Origin: Bartonella sp. TP
GTDB lineage: Bacteria > Pseudomonadota > Alphaproteobacteria > Rhizobiales > Rhizobiaceae
Assembly: GCF_030406085.1 (NCBI RefSeq)
Contig: NZ_CP129002.1
Location: forward strand, 1-64,000
DNA: 64,000 nt
Direction of reading: 5' to 3'
Shown here: piece by piece, positions 29,963 through 37,569 of the stretch
How positions within the stretch are numbered: the stretch's first letter is position 1
Layout: the number at the start of each line of letters is the position of its first letter
The notes under the pieces: generated by a model
Told to the model about the DNA's origin: nothing
Databases searched by the model: none
What the model saw: the letters and a program-made list of their open reading frames with translations, nothing else
Program-made: the position numbers and the translations under genes

Positions 29963-30361
29963 TTATTCTTCTGGTTTGTCAGCAACTTCTGTTGATGACG
30001 TGACTGGAGGTGGGTCAGAAGAATCAAAGTCAATTATTGAGGGATTTTGTCTAAATGCATCAAAAAAGACAGCAGGATCGTTTTGATAGCGATCCCTAAA
30101 ATCAGATGGAAAAGAATAGAAATAGTCATAAGCATCACCTAAACGATTAACAGCATCAGTATAATCAAAATCATTGTCAAGAAAGGCATCCACAAATTGC
30201 GGATCACCATAAGAAACAGGAGGAACACCAGTACGTAAAAAACTAGCAAACATCTGATTAATATCAGACTCATCACGAAACTCCTGTGCAGTCATGGAAA
30301 TCTCACCAACCTCACTAGGGGGGTCTAAAGGAACAGTCCAACGGGTATAAAATTTAGTCAT
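29963..30361 (-). CDS. Gokushovirus VP3, internal scaffolding protein
   Basis: 132 residues, acidic and proline-rich at the C terminus. The segment TAQEFRDESDINQMFASFLRTG is typical of the gokushovirus internal scaffold (DINxIxxxxxxTG pattern), as is its place between the replication gene and VP1. It overlaps the upstream VP5-like gene by 8 bases. The protein is expected to support procapsid assembly in the cytoplasm and then leave. Confidence 0.8.
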   Translation of the reverse strand: MTKFYTRWTVPLDPPSEVGEISMTAQEFRDESDINQMFASFLRTGVPPVSYGDPQFVDAFLDNDFDYTDAVNRLGDAYDYFYSFPSDFRDRYQNDPAVFFDAFRQNPSIIDFDSSDPPPVTSSTEVADKPEE

Positions 30362-30632
30362 TATCTTCCTCCTTTAATAAATTTAAAACATCATTCAAAA
30401 TATCTTTAAAAGCTGAAACAACATAATTGTCATCCATATCAATCTCACCATTCTCAAGATTAAAATAACCTAAACATCGAAGTTCATAATTATCAACATC
30501 ATCAGGTACAAATGGAAACTTTGTACTAGTAAAAAAATGACGAAACCAAGACAAAGCAGTAACGTCAGAAGGAAAAAAACAGGGCTCATGATAAGAATTA
30601 GACTTATAATTAAAAATAGAATACAAAAACAT
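30354..30632 (-). CDS. Gokushovirus VP5-like nonstructural protein
   Basis: 92 residues with the pattern ACFFPSDVTALSWFRHFF-like (EPCFFPSDVTALSWFRHF) and DNYELRCLGYFNLENGEI, which resembles the short nonstructural gene found between VP4 and VP3 of gokushoviruses. Its start overlaps the VP4 stop by one base. Its role is not known with certainty (a DNA-related or early function is assumed for the family). Confidence 0.65.
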   Translation of the reverse strand: MFLYSIFNYKSNSYHEPCFFPSDVTALSWFRHFFTSTKFPFVPDDVDNYELRCLGYFNLENGEIDMDDNYVVSAFKDILNDVLNLLKEEDND

Positions 30633-31621
30633 TAAATAACACTCCTTGAAAATTTCTTATGAATAGCTTCACGATATTGATGACGACGATATAAATCCTT
30701 AACATCTGGAAGTTCTAAAGCAGCCAAGAATTTCTCTTCATATTTGGCATAAAGCTCTGGATATAAATCAGCTAATTTCTTACGATAATAGCGAGGAATT
30801 AAACATTTACGCTTCTTTGAATTAAGAATATAACCTTGTTCTAAAAACTGCTTACCATATTGTTCTAAAAATAAATAACCAATACCTGGACGATTTGACA
30901 TAACAGAGAATTCACGAACAACACCCTCAGGAAAATAATTAAAAGCCACAGGCTTAATCTTTTTATTAACATAACGAGCAACATAAGAAGCAGTCTTATC
31001 TGTCAAATCACCAATAACACAATGACCTAATCCCCACAAATTAGTTAAAACATCAGAATTATATAATTTATGTTTTTGAGAAGTAAGCTTATACAATTTA
31101 CGGTCATCAGCAAAATTATAACCAAATAAAATAACATGATAATGCGGGCGGCGTGTAGTATCTCCATATTCACCACAAGCATAATAACGAAATTTAATAG
31201 ATGGAAAACATTTACGTAAGCGCTTAAAAAACAATTGCAAATGACGCTTCTCTAAAGTAGGAAATGGCCGAGGTTCCTCGTCAAAAGAGTAACCAGTCCA
31301 AATAAAAGGCAAATTATCATCACTATAAGTAAGCGTTAAAAAACATGAAGCTTCATGAAAAGAAGCCTCATGCATTAGCCGAAGAGCCCAATTAGAAGAA
31401 TGCTGTAAAACACATTCTATACATTTACCGCAAGGAACAATAAAATCCTTATAAAATCCATCACGACCTAATTTTTTAAACTCAAGAAAAGACTTAACAG
31501 CACTATCCTGATAAACATCACCACCAAGAAAATCATCACACTGATAAAATTTATAAGATTTAGCAAATACTAACTTATCGTCCTTAGAAGAAAACAAAAA
31601 AAGCTTCGGATCTGTACACAT
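30632..31621 (-). CDS. Gokushovirus VP4, replication initiation protein
   Basis: 329-residue rolling-circle initiator. The Cys-rich motif VPCGKCIECVLQHSSNWALR is diagnostic of gokushovirus VP4. The HUH-type motif RPHYHVILFG (residues 158-167) binds metal, and the paired tyrosines in YVARYVNKK (Tyr213, Tyr217) are expected to nick and join DNA. The start overlaps the stop of the upstream small gene as TAATG. It is intact; the inverted second prophage has lost this gene. Confidence 0.93.
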   Translation of the reverse strand: MCTDPKLFLFSSKDDKLVFAKSYKFYQCDDFLGGDVYQDSAVKSFLEFKKLGRDGFYKDFIVPCGKCIECVLQHSSNWALRLMHEASFHEASCFLTLTYSDDNLPFIWTGYSFDEEPRPFPTLEKRHLQLFFKRLRKCFPSIKFRYYACGEYGDTTRRPHYHVILFGYNFADDRKLYKLTSQKHKLYNSDVLTNLWGLGHCVIGDLTDKTASYVARYVNKKIKPVAFNYFPEGVVREFSVMSNRPGIGYLFLEQYGKQFLEQGYILNSKKRKCLIPRYYRKKLADLYPELYAKYEEKFLAALELPDVKDLYRRHQYREAIHKKFSRSVI

Positions 31622-31755
31622 TAGAGTCTGCGACCTCCACGAATTAGAGAACGGACAAAACGATGTGTTGAGCGAAATAAACGTTTACTATGAAACCTGG
31701 ATAACTTAGAACGAGGCCGACGAGAACCTCTGAAGCGGCGGCGAAATCTAGCCAT
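31621..31755 (-). CDS. Small arginine-rich DNA-binding/packaging protein
   Basis: 44 residues from ATG at 31755 behind an AAAGGAG ribosome site: MARFRRRFRGSRRPRSK, with 18 Arg or Lys in total. Gokushoviruses carry a similar tiny basic protein that neutralises packaged ssDNA. It is the first gene after dif-like site 3 and overlaps VP4 by one base. Confidence 0.8.
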   Translation of the reverse strand: MARFRRRFRGSRRPRSKLSRFHSKRLFRSTHRFVRSLIRGGRRL

Positions 31756-31774
31756 GAAACAATAACTCCTTTCA

Positions 31775-31802
31775 AAGTCGCATAATATATATTATGGAAC
31801 TT
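31775..31802 (+). other. dif-like XerCD site 3 (prophage att)
   Basis: AAGTCGCATAA, TATATA, TTATGGAACTT; identical to site 2 except in the last bases. It bounds the replication-gene end of the complete prophage and the left end of cargo A. Confidence 0.75.
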
Positions 31803-31804
31803 TT

Positions 31805-31827
31805 TATATATATGCTAGCTGACACCA
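31805..31827 (+). repeat. 23-bp VP1-leader repeat, copy 2 (left edge of cargo A)
   Basis: Matches 22 of 23 bases with 35216-35238, in the same orientation; the mismatch gives GCTAGCTGACACC instead of GCTAGGTGACACC. In phage genomes this sequence precedes VP1; here it precedes the first small peptide gene, so cargo A is flanked by direct repeats. Confidence 0.8.
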
Positions 31828-31952
31828 TGAACCACAAGCTAGCGATACTTTTGGCATGTTGCGCAGAAAAGATATTGACGTCTTTATTAGTTTGTATTAC
31901 TATGGGCAGCGACATTACGCTAAACTCTGATGTCGAGTCTGCTTTTCACTAA
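31827..31952 (+). CDS. Small peptide 1, candidate precursor ending ESAFH
   Basis: 41 codons from ATG at 31827. The N-terminal KLAILLACCAE is a copied fragment of the MFS gene downstream (KLAILLACCAELIYF, near 32370), in frame. The C-terminal ITLNSDVESAFH resembles the end of peptide 2 (ITLINVKAVVESGFH). There is no clear ribosome site. It looks like a rearranged duplicate of peptide 2, possibly not translated. Too short for routine gene calling; function unknown. Confidence 0.4.
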   Translation: MNHKLAILLACCAEKILTSLLVCITMGSDITLNSDVESAFH

Positions 31953-31963
31953 GAAGCTCGGCA

Positions 31964-31998
31964 AGTGGCTACATTTCTGTAGCCACTATTTTTTTCAT
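31964..31998 (+). terminator. Hairpin terminator after peptide 1
   Basis: AGTGGCTACA (31964-31973), loop TTTC, TGTAGCCACT (31978-31987): a perfect 10-bp stem followed by ATTTTTTTTCATTTTTTT. A strong Rho-independent terminator by inspection. Confidence 0.8.
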
Positions 31999-32029
31999 TT
32001 TTTTACTAATATTATGAAGGACACAAGTT

Positions 32030-32125
32030 ATGACTACAAAAGTAGCTTCTCGTATAAAATTTCACAAAGTAAATACAATAACTCTTATTAACGTTAAAGC
32101 TGTTGTCGAATCCGGCTTTCACTAA
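32030..32125 (+). CDS. Small peptide 2, candidate precursor ending VVESGFH
   Basis: 31-residue peptide from ATG at 32030, preceded by GAAGGA at good spacing. The sequence begins MTTKVASRIKFHKVN and ends VVESGFH. It is separated from the MFS gene only by a hairpin identical in sequence to the one after peptide 1. Together with a downstream E1-like adenylating enzyme, exporters and ATP-grasp ligases, the layout resembles ribosomal-peptide clusters in which a short first gene encodes the precursor. This is inference; a leader peptide is the main alternative. Confidence 0.5.
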   Translation: MTTKVASRIKFHKVNTITLINVKAVVESGFH

Positions 32126-32135
32126 GAATCCAACA

Positions 32136-32159
32136 AGTGGCTACATTTCTGTAGCCACT
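32136..32159 (+). promoter_or_regulatory. Repeat hairpin between peptide 2 and the MFS gene
   Basis: The same 10-bp stem and TTTC loop as at 31964-31987, but followed by AATGAGATTGG and no T-run. It is therefore more likely an attenuator or RNA-processing/stability element that allows more peptide mRNA than downstream mRNA. The MFS ribosome site follows directly. Confidence 0.55.
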
Positions 32160-32178
32160 AATGAGATTGGAAAGCTAG

Positions 32179-33318
32179 ATGTTAAAAATCCTATCCGCTC
32201 ATGGTTTGTTTAGTCTTTCACGTGCGTTTATAGGCGCCGTACTTGTTGTATACCTTATGGATAGAGGTATAGATCTTTCGGTGGTAGCCATTGCTAAGTC
32301 TGCGCAATTAGTGGCAAGCGTTATTTTTAACTATCCTGCAGGCTTGCTCGCCGATAAATATGGCAATAAACTGGCGATACTTTTGGCATGTTGCGCAGAG
32401 CTGATATATTTTTCTTTAATATTACACCCTAGCAATAGCACAGTTATAGCGGGTGAAATATTTAACGGGATTGGCATTGCTTTATATACTGGCGCTTATG
32501 AAGCTTGGATCTTTACGCAGAAAAATAATAAAGAAGACAGCTTTTCACTTATTTCAAGAAGCGCAGAAATGCTATTTATTGCGACTATTTTATCTGGTCT
32601 TCTTGGCGCGATCTTTTCTCAATACTCTATTTTGTTAAGTATAACATTTATGGGTATCTCGTTTGTCGCTTATACATTTACTCCAGAGAAGAAAAAATCA
32701 AAAACAAAAAATACAGAAGAAACCACTTCCTCTGGATTGCTAAAACTGCTAAGGACAGCAAATTATAACGTTGTCAATTATGTCGTTTTTGGTGGCTTAA
32801 TGCAACTAATATATCAGTTCTGGCCTGTTTTTTTTAAATCTTTCCCCTTATCCTATAGCCAAACAAAAATAGGCTTCGTTTTTGCTGCTTCTATGGCTGC
32901 TCAGTGGTTTTTTACTTACTATGCTAGAAGAAAAAACTTTAATAAATATCCATATGCCCCTATAATCTGTTACTCGGGAATAATATTAACTTCGCTTATA
33001 ACTATAATAGCCCCGTCTTATTTATTTAATTTTAATACCATTATCATAGCACTATATTGCCTATTCATTTCAGTTTGCGCATTTACTGTAAATTATTTCT
33101 TTTCAAGAAGCTGCAATATTTATAGCGATTCCCCGGATGAAAGTAGTATGATTAGTCTTTTAGATACAAGCGCCCGATGCTTTGGAGCTGCTGCTCTTGC
33201 TATTGTTTCATTATTTAACGTACAAGATGTAGCATTAATTTGGTCTATTTTTCCATTATTTACTATGATTATTGCCATTACCGCCCTATCGAAACGGACC
33301 TTATACCATGTGTCCTAG
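32179..33318 (+). CDS. MFS transporter, cargo A
   Basis: 379 residues with about 11-12 hydrophobic segments and the MFS loop motif NYPAGLLADKYGNKLAIL after the second segment. Single-gene specificity cannot be read from sequence. Its place behind the peptide genes and before the ATPase/E1 genes suggests export of, or immunity to, the cluster product. The frame is intact. It overlaps the next gene's start by 11 bases. Confidence 0.8.
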   Translation: MLKILSAHGLFSLSRAFIGAVLVVYLMDRGIDLSVVAIAKSAQLVASVIFNYPAGLLADKYGNKLAILLACCAELIYFSLILHPSNSTVIAGEIFNGIGIALYTGAYEAWIFTQKNNKEDSFSLISRSAEMLFIATILSGLLGAIFSQYSILLSITFMGISFVAYTFTPEKKKSKTKNTEETTSSGLLKLLRTANYNVVNYVVFGGLMQLIYQFWPVFFKSFPLSYSQTKIGFVFAASMAAQWFFTYYARRKNFNKYPYAPIICYSGIILTSLITIIAPSYLFNFNTIIIALYCLFISVCAFTVNYFFSRSCNIYSDSPDESSMISLLDTSARCFGAAALAIVSLFNVQDVALIWSIFPLFTMIIAITALSKRTLYHVS

Positions 33319-34283
33319 CATAAGAAACAACATGAAAACCTTAACTGTATCTGAAAGTGATTTTTTTGTTAAAATGAATGCTGCTAAAATCCACGTGGTA
33401 GATCTTATAGATTTATATGGCAATGGTAAATCCGAAGAGGTTTTGCATAGAGCAGATGAATATGATTTTGCCCTAACCACTTTAAATTGTTCGCGCAAGA
33501 ATAATTTGGCAGTGATAGGAAATAGCGGAGTGGGGAAAACAGCCTTCATACATTTTTTGGCAAAATATCTACCTGCAATACTACCAGAATATAATTTTGC
33601 AGAGTTTAAATATAGCTTCTCTTATTTCGGGTTGCGCTTATCGCGGGGATTTTGAAAAAAAGCTAACTACAGTTATTGACTTAGCTACCCTTCATAATAC
33701 AGTTATTTATTTTGATGAAGCGCATTCTTTATCGATGACAGGCGGCGCCAACACCGGGGGTATTGATGCAATGAATATCTTAAAGCCTTACCTTAGTCAT
33801 AATTTTCGCTGTATTATATCAACAACAGCAAATGAATCGTTAAGTTTAAAAAAAGATATTGCTTTTAGCAGAAGATTTCGTTTTTTAGAGTTACATCCCC
33901 TAAATAGCCAGCTCAATAGAGAAATAATTATTTCAAAATTCGGTGAAAATGAGACAACGATAGAATATCTACGTACTCTCCCAGAAAAAAATAAAGAGTT
34001 ATTTGAAATGATAGATGACTTAGATTTTTTGTTGTCTAAAAAATTATTTGTATTATTCAGTGAGCCTACCACTGTAGATATGGCGGTAGAAAAAATGTCT
34101 GATGAGCTAACCCCTGATGAAATATATGATATTATTAATTTTGCTATAAATGAGACTATTCTTGTTCAAGATTTTGAACAAAAACTAATAGACGAAAAAG
34201 CGTATGATCCCCTATATGATAGACAAATTCGGTTATTCGAGGAAGTATCGCCTGGAGAAGTTTTGCTGCACAAAAAAAACTAA
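33308..34283 (+). pseudogene. ClpA/ClpB-like AAA+ ATPase, frameshifted
   Basis: Two overlapping frames together encode one AAA+ module. The first (to 33655) holds the Walker A motif GNSGVGKT (residues 71-78). The second (from ~33597) holds SLISGCAYRGDFEKKL, Walker B VIYFDEAHSL and the sensor/arginine region FSRRFRFLELHPL, as in the first AAA domain of ClpA/ClpB. Removing one T from the TTTT run at 33595-33598 would join them as NLQSLNIASLISG. The second frame runs without a start codon into YDPLYDRQIRLF, the beginning of the E1-like domain, so a fusion is likely. Confidence 0.7.
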
Positions 34284-34945
34284 CCGATAGCCGAGTTGCT
34301 TTGCTAGGCCTAGGAGGAACCGGAAGCTATACGCTTTATACATTTGCCGCAATGGGGGTGGGTTTTGTCCGTGCGGTTGATTTTGATGAGGTGCAATTAT
34401 CAAACCTTAGTAGGCAAATAATTTATAATCGTGAAGATATAGGAAAGCTAAAAATTGATTGCGCTAAAGAGCGTATTGCTAAACTGAACCCTGAGTTAAA
34501 ATATGAATATATTAATAAAAAGATAGAAAATGAAAAAGATATTATAAGTTTAATAGCTGATTGTGATTTTTGTATAGTTTCGATAGATACGCCACGAAGA
34601 AAAATTAAAATGATCGCCAACAATGCTTGCCTTAAAGCTTCTGTCCCCTACATTTCTGGTAGCTCCACACTGGATTCTATTTGTATTGGACCGTTAGTTA
34701 TACCAGGTAAAACAAAAGACCTTTCACATATTAAAGAGGATATTGCTATCGCTGATGATTATTTCACAGAGGCATTCGATAATTCATTTATTTCAACTTT
34801 GATTGACCCGTATAATGCTCTTGCAGCATCTTATGCTGCATTAGAATGTGTAAAATACATTACAAACTTTAGCGAACCTACGTTGAAAAATAAAATTATG
34901 ATTGTGAATTTGAATAATTATGAAACAATCATGGCGGAAATTTAA
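34200..34945 (+). pseudogene. ThiF/E1-like adenylating enzyme domain, frameshifted
   Basis: E1-like enzymes adenylate the C terminus of a protein or peptide (ThiS, MoaD, microcin C precursor). YDRQIRLFEEV is in the frame of the ATPase and LTDSRVALLGLGGTGSY in the next; together they form the standard N-terminal E1 signature. The frames join at a run of eight A (34272-34279): nine A would restore the reading. ATP-binding residues remain (GLGGTG, VDFDEVQLSNLSRQ, SIDTPRRKIKM). There is no CxxC zinc pair. The mature C terminus ends near ETIMAEI. Confidence 0.7.
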
Positions 34946-35192
34946 AGGATCCAGATTATTATAGTGGTAATTATGAGTTAAAAGTATTAAAGACCCTGCG
35001 ATGGGGTCAGTACTTTAGCATAAGCTGTATTAGGTACAGTTTTTGCTTGTCTGGTGTTTTATATTTTAATATTCCTAGTGATCTTCAAAAATTTAGCAAC
35101 TTACTTGAATGCAGTTAACTTCACAGCACCTCTACATAACCGAACGCAAACCACCAGTCGTATTTTGCTTTGCCGCTATGAAGCGCTAATAA
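34946..35192. other. Noncoding end of cargo A
   Basis: About 250 bases between the E1-like gene and the partial prophage. It contains GACCC-6-GGGGTC near 34991 and a terminator at 35025. Beyond that I see only fragments of open frame with several stops and no recognisable gene. Confidence 0.5.
35025..35045 (+). terminator. Rho-independent terminator of cargo A
   Basis: CTGTA (35025-35029), loop TTAGG with flanking T, TACAG (35035-35039), then TTTTT. Short stem, but well placed about 80 bases after the E1-like stop. Confidence 0.55.
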
Positions 35193-35215
35193 ATTCTTGA
35201 TATATATATGCTAGA

Positions 35216-35238
35216 TATATATATGCTAGGTGACACCA
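35216..35238 (+). repeat. 23-bp VP1-leader repeat, copy 3 (right edge of cargo A)
   Basis: Same sequence as 29764-29786 (minus strand) and one mismatch from 31805-31827. The TATATATATGCTAG part is itself doubled here (35202-35214 and 35216-35229). Confidence 0.8.
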
Positions 35239-35261
35239 ACCCAAAAACATTGAGGTCTGCC

Positions 35262-36863
35262 ATGCGTAAGAAAGATTTGAATTATTCGTTTTCCAAAGTA
35301 CCGTCGGTTAAGAAACCACGTTCGCGTTTTAATCGCTCCCATAACCACATCACTGCCTTCGACAGCGGCTATCTAGTTCCCGTCTATGTCGATGAAGTGC
35401 TACCAGGTGATACATTCAAAATGAAATTATCTTCGTTTTCACGTCTTGCCACGCCTACAGTGCCGGTAATGGATAATGTTTACATGGATTTCCATTTTTT
35501 CTATGTGCCAAATCGTCTGTTATGGGAACATTGGGAGCAAATGAATGGTCAACAAGACAAGCCAGGCGCTAAGATTGATTATCTTACGCCTATTTTTGAT
35601 GCAGGTTCCAAAGGTGTTGCTGTAGGTTCGTTATTCGATTATATGGGTGTTCCGCCAAAAGTACCGAATTTGCAATTTAGTTCTTTATTTGCAAGAGCTT
35701 ATAACAAGATTTGGAATGATTGGTATCGTGATGAGAATTTACAAGATCCAGTTCCAGAACATATGGATGATAAGACGATAAAGCTTGATGATACAACATC
35801 AAAGGATTATGTATTATTGCGTCGTAATAAGAAACGTGATTATTTCACAGGTGCCCTGCCCTGGCCTCAAAAAGGTCCATCTGCTGCTCTCAATTTTGCT
35901 TCTAATGCTGATATTGTTTCTAATAATATTAGTCTTAATTATGATACAACTGGGAAAACTCCAGCAGTTGGTGATTTTACTGTTTATTATGCTAATGAGA
36001 TTGATCCTTATTATCCTGTTCAAGTTGTTTCTGGTTATGGTACTCCTTCTGCTGAGCATGGCGTTGTAAATGAGATTAGTCTTAGAAATGCTTCTATCAA
36101 AGTTCCCCCCGTTTCCATTAATCAGTTACGTCAAGCAGTTCAGTTGCAACGTTTATTCGAATTAGATGCTCGTGGTGGTACACGTTATATAGAAATGATT
36201 CAAACGCATTTCGGTGTGACAGTTCCGGATTTCCGTTTACAACGCTCAGAATATCTCGGCGGTGGTAAATCTATTATCGACTTTAATGCTATTCCGCAAA
36301 CATCTTCTACAAGCAGTACAAGTCCACAAGGTAATCTTGCTGCTTATGCTACGCAATTTGCTAAGAATATAGGCTTTACCCGTTCATTTGATGAGCATGG
36401 TGTTATATTATGTCTCGCCTCAGTTCGTGTAGACCAGAAATATCAATATGGTTTGCCGCGTATGTATTCACGTAGGACCCGTTTAGATTATTATATGCCA
36501 GTTAATGCTAATTTAGGTGAGCAAGCTATTATGGCTAAGGAATTATACGCTACAGGCGATAAAACGAAGGATGAGGCGGTATTTGGCTATCAAGAGCGTT
36601 GGAGTGAGTATCGTTATAATCCAAATCGTGTGAGTGGTAAATTACGCTCTGTTGCGGATGCTCCATTGGATAAGTGGCATTTGGCGCAAAAATTTAGTGA
36701 GCCGCCAAAGTTGAATGCAGAGTTTATTAAGTCTGACCCGCCATTAAAGCGTATGTTAGCGGTTCAAAATGAGCCACAGATTGTATCAGATTTGTATTTT
36801 CAGATTGACTGTACCAGGGTAATGCCTGTATATTCCGTACCAGGTGGTTTTGGGAGATTGTAA
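35262..36863 (+). CDS. Gokushovirus VP1, major capsid protein (second copy)
   Basis: 533 residues from ATG at 35262 behind GAGGT; the frame is open upstream to 35208. It is almost identical to the VP1 at 28-29.7 kb over the N- and C-terminal parts but has an unrelated stretch between NADIVSNNISLNYDTTG and NASIKVPPVSINQLR, the surface-loop position. The frame is intact. Without VP3 and VP4 nearby it can only be used if a helper phage supplies them. Confidence 0.94.
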   Translation: MRKKDLNYSFSKVPSVKKPRSRFNRSHNHITAFDSGYLVPVYVDEVLPGDTFKMKLSSFSRLATPTVPVMDNVYMDFHFFYVPNRLLWEHWEQMNGQQDKPGAKIDYLTPIFDAGSKGVAVGSLFDYMGVPPKVPNLQFSSLFARAYNKIWNDWYRDENLQDPVPEHMDDKTIKLDDTTSKDYVLLRRNKKRDYFTGALPWPQKGPSAALNFASNADIVSNNISLNYDTTGKTPAVGDFTVYYANEIDPYYPVQVVSGYGTPSAEHGVVNEISLRNASIKVPPVSINQLRQAVQLQRLFELDARGGTRYIEMIQTHFGVTVPDFRLQRSEYLGGGKSIIDFNAIPQTSSTSSTSPQGNLAAYATQFAKNIGFTRSFDEHGVILCLASVRVDQKYQYGLPRMYSRRTRLDYYMPVNANLGEQAIMAKELYATGDKTKDEAVFGYQERWSEYRYNPNRVSGKLRSVADAPLDKWHLAQKFSEPPKLNAEFIKSDPPLKRMLAVQNEPQIVSDLYFQIDCTRVMPVYSVPGGFGRL

Positions 36864-37357
36864 TGAGTATATTTGATTTCGTTTCGCCAATATTTAATGC
36901 ATTTGGCGTTCATATGCAGAATCAGACTAATGCACAACAGGCTGATTTGAATCGGCAATTTCAAGAGCGTATGAGTAATACAGCGCATCAGCGTGAGGTT
37001 GCGGATTTACGTGCAGCTGGTTTGAATCCTATACTTTCGGCGAATAGTGGAGCTAGCAGTCCATCTGGCTCTGTATCTGCCCCTGCTCATAATATGTTTG
37101 GTAATATTAATTCTGCTTATTCGTTGCATATTCAGGAAGAGTCTATGAAGAACCAACTTGCGTTGCAACGTGCTCAGATTAATAATATTAATGCTCAGGC
37201 TAGGAATACTAATATAAATTCTGCTAAGACTTTGCATACTGCTAGTGGTGGCATTACTATTCCTAAAATTGGTCATATAGGTCTTGATTATTCTGATGGT
37301 GGCTTTATTCGAAATTCTGTTAATAGTGCTGTAAGTTATGTAAGGAGTAAATTTTGA
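36863..37357 (+). CDS. Gokushovirus VP2, minor spike / DNA pilot protein (second copy)
   Basis: 164 residues, starting as TAATG on the VP1 stop. The first ~105 residues (MSIFDFVSPIFNAFGVHMQ ... RAAGLNPILSANSG) match the other VP2 closely; the last ~45 (GGITIPKIGHIGLDYSDGG ...) do not, and instead match the remnant at 27.2 kb. The protein is expected to guide DNA across the envelope. Confidence 0.9.
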   Translation: MSIFDFVSPIFNAFGVHMQNQTNAQQADLNRQFQERMSNTAHQREVADLRAAGLNPILSANSGASSPSGSVSAPAHNMFGNINSAYSLHIQEESMKNQLALQRAQINNINAQARNTNINSAKTLHTASGGITIPKIGHIGLDYSDGGFIRNSVNSAVSYVRSKF

Positions 37358-37569
37358 ATTTTATATATTGGTTTTTTGAGTTAGTTAATAAGCACAGTTT
37401 AGAAGTTTTTTTAGAGAGTTATTTTTTGATATTTTTCTTTTGGTTTCTTTTACCTGTTTATTGTTTTTTTTATATATATTTTAGTTTACGTTGTAAATAT
37501 CGAGTGTTATATCGGAAAAGACTCTTGAAAATTAATGAGTCTTCTACTATCTTTCAAAAGATAGATTGA
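37354..37569 (+). CDS. Small phage membrane protein (second prophage)
   Basis: 71 residues with two hydrophobic segments (VFLESYFLIFFFWFLLPVY, CFFYIYF) and a basic segment YFSLRCKYRVLYRKRLLKI shared with the remnant gene at 26942-27133. It overlaps the VP2 stop by 4 bases and its TGA lies in dif-like site 4. Function unknown. Confidence 0.6.
   Translation: MNFIYWFFELVNKHSLEVFLESYFLIFFFWFLLPVYCFFYIYFSLRCKYRVLYRKRLLKINESSTIFQKID

Larger units (their letters stand above)
27367..31802 (-). mobile_element. Complete gokushovirus (Microviridae) prophage
   Basis: A 4,408-base unit between dif-like sites 2 and 3, the size of a gokushovirus genome. Reading on the minus strand the order is: small basic protein, VP4 (replication initiator), VP5-like, VP3 (scaffold), VP1 (capsid), VP2 (pilot), small membrane protein. 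All frames are open, so the provirus may be active. Microviruses lack an integrase, and dif-based lysogeny through host XerCD is known for some of them. Confidence 0.88.

Noticed and set aside
29764-35238. 23-bp repeats as transposon ends
   Set aside because: They are direct, phage-leader derived, without a transposase or target-site duplication.
35785-36069. Hydrophobic frames on both strands within the second VP1
   Set aside because: Leu/Ile-rich translation of the AT-rich variable loop; VP1 itself is continuous here.
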